A DNA stretch of 64,000 nucleotides, taken from contig WJXW01000013.1 in NCBI GenBank assembly GCA_015832175.1, positions 1,240,001 through 1,304,000 of the forward strand, in the 5' to 3' direction. This document shows positions 60,680-64,000 of this stretch, piece after piece. Each line of letters opens with the position of its first letter. The first letter of the stretch is position 1. The notes beneath the pieces are model-generated. The model saw only the letters and a list, made by a program, of their open reading frames with translations, ran no database searches and was not told the DNA's origin. The translations under genes and the position numbers were made by a program. This DNA is from Paraphaeosphaeria minitans. Lineage: Eukaryota > Ascomycota > Dothideomycetes > Pleosporales > Didymosphaeriaceae.

Positions 60680-61090
60680 TGTTAAGATCTAAAGGCTAGG
60701 CCTCCTAGGATTTTTATATGTATCTACATTTATTATTTAAGTGGCACAGTGCAAAAGGTTACATAACCTAATTAGTATAATTAGAGCGCTAAGACAACTA
60801 ATTAAACTAAGCACTTAATATACTAAGCGACTAATTAGTGCTTAATTAGTTTAATTAGAGCGATTAGTTAACTAATCGCTTAGAGTATATAGGAACGCGA
60901 GGATAGGCTCTCTATACTTGTGTTTAATCTGTTTATTAATCTATTATTTGGATTCTAGCAGACCAAATTGTTGACTTATTACACTTTGCAAGATACTATC
61001 GTATTAACAAGACCTTCCACCTTCTATAAGTACTCCTGCCCAAGAACCAACCTTAACCCTTTAGGACTAGCTACCCTCTTGGATTTAACA
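60680..61090 (+). repeat. G4 3' LTR
   Basis: It is 411 bp and pairs with 54392-54802. The right TSD is gtctc. Confidence 0.92.
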
Positions 61091-61095
61091 GTCTC

Positions 61096-62830
61096 CTAGT
61101 TATATAATAAAAGTATATAGTTAAAGTAGCCTTCTATACTTCTTTTCTATTACTCTATTAGTCTTATTTATCTTTCTCCTCTTTTATGTAATAGCCTTTA
61201 TCCTCTAGCTCTCCTTTAAAGTTAAGGATATATGCTTATATATCTATAGCAAAGGGTTTATGTTTATAGAAGTTAGTGTATAATAACATATATTACCTTC
61301 TAGCTCGCTAGGTATCTCTTAGTAGATAGTTAGTAGACTAGCATCCTTTTTTATAGTATATAAAGTATTTCTATTTTATGCAAGAGTTTAAACTTCTAAA
61401 GTTACCCCTTCCTTTTAGTCTAAAGGTTAATCTACCTCTAGAGGGGCTTAATCCTCTTGTGCGATTAGAATTATTATATTATTAATTAGTGTAGTACACC
61501 TTTTTACTATTTTAGAAGAACTATAACTTCTTCCTATTTTTAGTAACTTAGACTAATGCATAAAAGTTACTAAGTAAGCCTTCTACTATATTTTTAGAGT
61601 TAAGTATAGCTTATTTAAGGTTAGAATAGCCACAGTATACTTATATAATAGTAGTGTGTAGTTATAGTTTACTACTAAAGCCTTATCTAAGAGCCCTTTA
61701 AGCCAAGGTAAGCTTATTAATTATTACTTTTAGGGCCTTATATAATATAGTGGCTAGATTATCCTTTTTATAGTGTGCGAAGGTAAGAGTAGTCTAGTCT
61801 ATTTAGTACTAATTATAAATAACACTAGTGTTAAAGTGCCTATTTAGTCTATCGTATAATTTATCCTATAGAAGTCCTAGTTTAATATTATATAGGTAGT
61901 AGGTGCTTACACAATTAGAAAGGATTCCTAGAAAGATATTTATATACTAGTCCTATAGTATGCCTAGCCTATAGTATAGGTCTCTAAAGACTTTTACCTT
62001 ATCTACTAGGATATTATATAGCCTACTAGTGTAGTTATTCTCTTTACTCTAAGCCTTCTAAAAGAGAATAATCTTATCTAGCCAAATGAAAGTATAATCT
62101 TCTAGTTATTAAGAAGACTAGAAGTGTCTAGCCTCTTTATATAATATAGTTTATTAGGCAAAAGTAGTCTAGGTTTTAGGCTACTACTACTAGTGTAGCT
62201 CTATATATAGTGTGTCTGTCTTTACATGTATAGGGATAAGCCCTAGCTGTGCTCTATATATATATATATTACCTATAGATAGTGTAGGTTGTATTATTAG
62301 GATTATGCGAAGTGGTTTAGGTTATAGTTATAGTGTTATTATATAAAGGGTCTATAGCTTATAGTTAAGCTATAGAAGTCTAAAGAGTTTCTTTGCATAG
62401 GTGTCCTTTATTATAATATTAGTAGTAATAAAGCCTTTTTTTATAAAAAAAGCGATAAGCTCTCTTTTTAATATATAACTAATTTTATTAAAGGTTCTCT
62501 CCTTTTAGTTATTAAAATCTTTAGTAAAAGAAGAGATTACTTCTTTACCTTTAAAGCTGCTTGCGCGATATTACGCGATTATATATACTATATAAGTGTT
62601 TAGCTGTTTTACAGAAGGGGGTAGGTAACTATATAGATCTACTCTGTCTATCTAGTACTTTTGTGCGATCTCTCCTTTTAAAGTAATAGCCTTAATGTTT
62701 ATTACTTCTTTTACTTATTAAAGCTATGTTGCTTTATCTTCCTACTAAGGAGGCAGTATTAATTATTGCGCGACGTCCTTAGGTTATAGTTCCTCTAGAA
62801 GTCTCCTAGTCCTAAGGCTATATTATTATT
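61096..62830 (-). pseudogene. Copia Gag, main part (split element)
   Basis: Reading leftwards from about 62830 the Gag frame matches 44470-46190 in reverse. The zinc-knuckle region is near 61340-61390. It ends at 61096 next to G4; the frame would continue at 54391. Many stops. Confidence 0.72.
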
Positions 62831-63158
62831 GTCTTTCTTAATTATGCGACGTATCTACGTTTAGTTATTACTAGTTTAATTGTACAACGTGTTTACGTTT
62901 AGTTATCGCTAGTTTAATCGTGCAATGTGTTTTTTAGGGTTATAAAGGGGTTTACTATCTCCTTTCTTTTCTATAGAATAGCTTAGACTAGATTGTGCGA
63001 CTGTTTACAAATGTATACGCTTTATTTCTACTTATTATATAATCCAAAATTTAATCTCTAGTAAAGGTAATAATATAGAGCCTACGTATCTAGCTTATAG
63101 GGCGCTCTATCTTTAGACCTTACTAGTTTACAGTTAATTAGAATTAACTACTAATTAG

Positions 63159-63396
63159 TGTTAGTTTAGCTTAATCTGTAATTAAGTATTTAAGGGTTAA
63201 TAGTATACTATTATACAAAGGGTAAGAAGTAGGTTTAATTAAATACGTCTGGTCTATCGTACAAAGGGGCACTAAGGGCTTTATAAAGTCTCTACCTCTT
63301 AGCGCTAACCTAAGCAGTGGGTCCTTGTGCGGGTCCCTACAGGTAGGTAGGCCCCTATTTTACTTAGTGCTATTTGTACGATAAACTGTACAAATA
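63159..63396 (-). repeat. Copia 5' LTR of the split gag-only element
   Basis: It is 238 bp, with right TSD gtaag at 63397-63401. Confidence 0.9.
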
Positions 63397-63457
63397 GTAA
63401 GGTTTTTATTAAGGCTATAGCATGCTGCAGAGGACTATAGCTAGAGGGTGAGGTTCT
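63397..63457 (+). other. Gypsy-1 copy B 3' end with polypurine tract
   Basis: It matches 5782-5860 in reverse. The purine run 'agagggtgaggttc' precedes the LTR and is the polypurine tract. Confidence 0.7.
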
Positions 63458-63671
63458 GTAATTGATAGGTTATAATATTATTATAGTGTTATAGTATTTA
63501 GCGCTAAGGACTTATAGAGGACCTATACGGTAAGTAAGCTAGGTGCGTAAAACCTATACTACGCCCTAACTCTATATAAGATAAGTATTATTCTATTAAT
63601 GCTACTAAGTTTCCTTTTACTATCCTTTCTAGTGTAAAGTAAGTACTATTACCTATAACTAAACCTTATAC
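63458..63671 (+). repeat. Gypsy-1 3' LTR of copy B
   Basis: It is 214 bp and starts GTAATTGATAGG and ends CCTTATAC. It is followed by TSD tactc (63672-63676), matching tactt at 16540-16544. Confidence 0.87.
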
Positions 63672-64000
63672 TACTCTAATATAGTTTTACTCTAGGTAAT
63701 TATAATCTAACCTTAGTGTAGTAAAATAAGCACCTAGTTAGAAAAGAAATAGCCCCTAGTTTAGCGCTAACGTAGGGGCTCTACGCGATAGTATTAATAG
63801 AGGTATAATTAGAGTAAGCTATAATAGTTAGAGTGGCTAGGGCTAGGATAGGTATAAATAGGCCTACCCCTACCCTTTACGTATTCCTTAATAGTATATA
63901 GTATGTAGAGATCCTAATTAACATAGAGTGTAAATACTTTATAGTAATTAACCTTAGGCTAGTAGTATTACTCTTACTATAGCGCATTATAATTCTAGCC
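63672..64000 (+). pseudogene. Element F protease region (continues beyond window)
   Basis: It continues F after the 47-kb insertion. Near 63905-64000 a frame reads EILINIECKYFIVINLRLVVLLLL-RIIILA. After undoing RIP this resembles the L-[IV]-D-x-G-C active-site block of a fungal Gypsy aspartic protease (Asp now Asn, Gly now Glu). The frame is offset by one base from the gag knuckle frame at 16497-16542, consistent with a gag-pol frameshift or an indel. The remainder of pol lies outside the window. Confidence 0.62.

Larger units (their letters stand above)
54392..61090 (+). mobile_element. Gypsy element G4
   Basis: It is 6,699 bp, with LTRs of 411 bp at 54392-54802 and 60680-61090 (TGTTAAG...TTTAACA) and perfect TSDs gtctc (54387-54391 and 61091-61095). 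Gag-pol is colinear with G3 and differs mostly by transitions. The LTR first half and the antisense tail gene are unrelated to those of G3. Confidence 0.93.
47148..63396 (-). mobile_element. Gag-only Copia element split by two Gypsy elements
   Basis: TSDs gtaag are at 47143-47147 and 63397-63401. The 3' LTR is in two parts, 47148-47269 and 53937-54052 (122 + 116 = 238 bp), split by G3. The 5' LTR is 63159-63396. The interior is in two parts, 54053-54391 and 61096-63158, split by G4. Removing both inserts restores an element of the same plan as 43888-46769, with the same deletion junction. Confidence 0.9.
16545..63671 (+). mobile_element. Gypsy-1 copy B, host of a 47-kb nested stack
   Basis: The 5' LTR is at 16545-16760 and the 3' LTR at 63458-63671. 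TSDs are tactt (16540-16544) and tactc (63672-63676), one C-to-T apart. Element pieces in order: leader and gag/protease to 18478, RT 25545-26474, RNase H 26787-27210, integrase 41340-41753 and 42066-42834, tail 43073-43887, 46770-47147 and 63397-63457. Each gap is an insertion with its own TSD except the Gypsy-2 pair, which also removed about 550 bp of B. The nested DNA makes up roughly 42 kb of the 47 kb. Confidence 0.85.

Noticed and set aside
1..64000. Host protein-coding genes
   Set aside because: Every frame with recognisable motifs belongs to a retrotransposon or to the antisense tail genes. No spliced gene structure with host-like content was seen.

Overview
The window is an AT-rich transposable-element graveyard from a filamentous ascomycete (Pezizomycotina). 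I find no host gene, no rRNA and no CRISPR array. Almost every reading frame belongs to an LTR retrotransposon whose Trp and Gln codons have become TAG or TAA. Repeat copies differ mainly by C-to-T and G-to-A transitions, which is the signature of repeat-induced point mutation (RIP). The species cannot be named from this sequence.

Target-site duplications (TSDs) let most of the nesting be read. The outermost recognisable element on the right, here called F, has its gag at about 15291-16544 and resumes with its protease at 63672. Between these lies one 47-kb insertion: Ty3/Gypsy copy B (family Gypsy-1, LTRs at 16545-16760 and 63458-63671, TSD tactt/tactc). B holds a full Ty1/Copia element (18479-25544), solo Copia LTRs (26475, 41754, 42835), a head-to-head pair of Gypsy-2 elements (27211-41339), a gag-only Copia derivative (43888-46769), and a second such derivative on the minus strand (47148-63396). 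The latter was itself split by two further Gypsy elements, G3 (47270-53931) and G4 (54392-61090).

The left part holds a decayed Gypsy-1 relic (E, about 790-15290, minus strand). E is split by a gag-only Copia element (2382-5412) and by a second long Gypsy-1 copy, D (5567-15216, minus strand, TSD gtttt). D carries a 425-bp solo LTR of another family (LTR-X, 5917-6341). It also carries a 2.7-kb insert (about 9461-12180) with a tRNA-like sequence, a 31-bp minisatellite, a 161-bp satellite and a second LTR-X.

Two element biologies stand out. (1) Four Gypsy lineages (Gypsy-1, Gypsy-2, G3, G4) each carry, between the end of pol and the 3' LTR and on the opposite strand, a decayed reading frame. 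After allowing for RIP, all four share a short Cys pattern C-x2-C-[VI]-x2-G-x2,3-C; in three of them a Lys/Glu-rich, probably coiled-coil segment follows. The proteins otherwise differ. (2) A Copia element lost PR-INT-RT-RH through one deletion, and the resulting gag-only form is present in four separately inserted copies sharing the same junction, so it moved after the deletion.

Gypsy-2, G3 and G4 share gag-pol and the second half of the LTR, but differ in the first half of the LTR and in the antisense-gene tail. This suggests modular replacement of the 3' end. All coordinates and repeat comparisons were made by eye; boundaries backed by TSDs are good to about one base, others to tens of bases.
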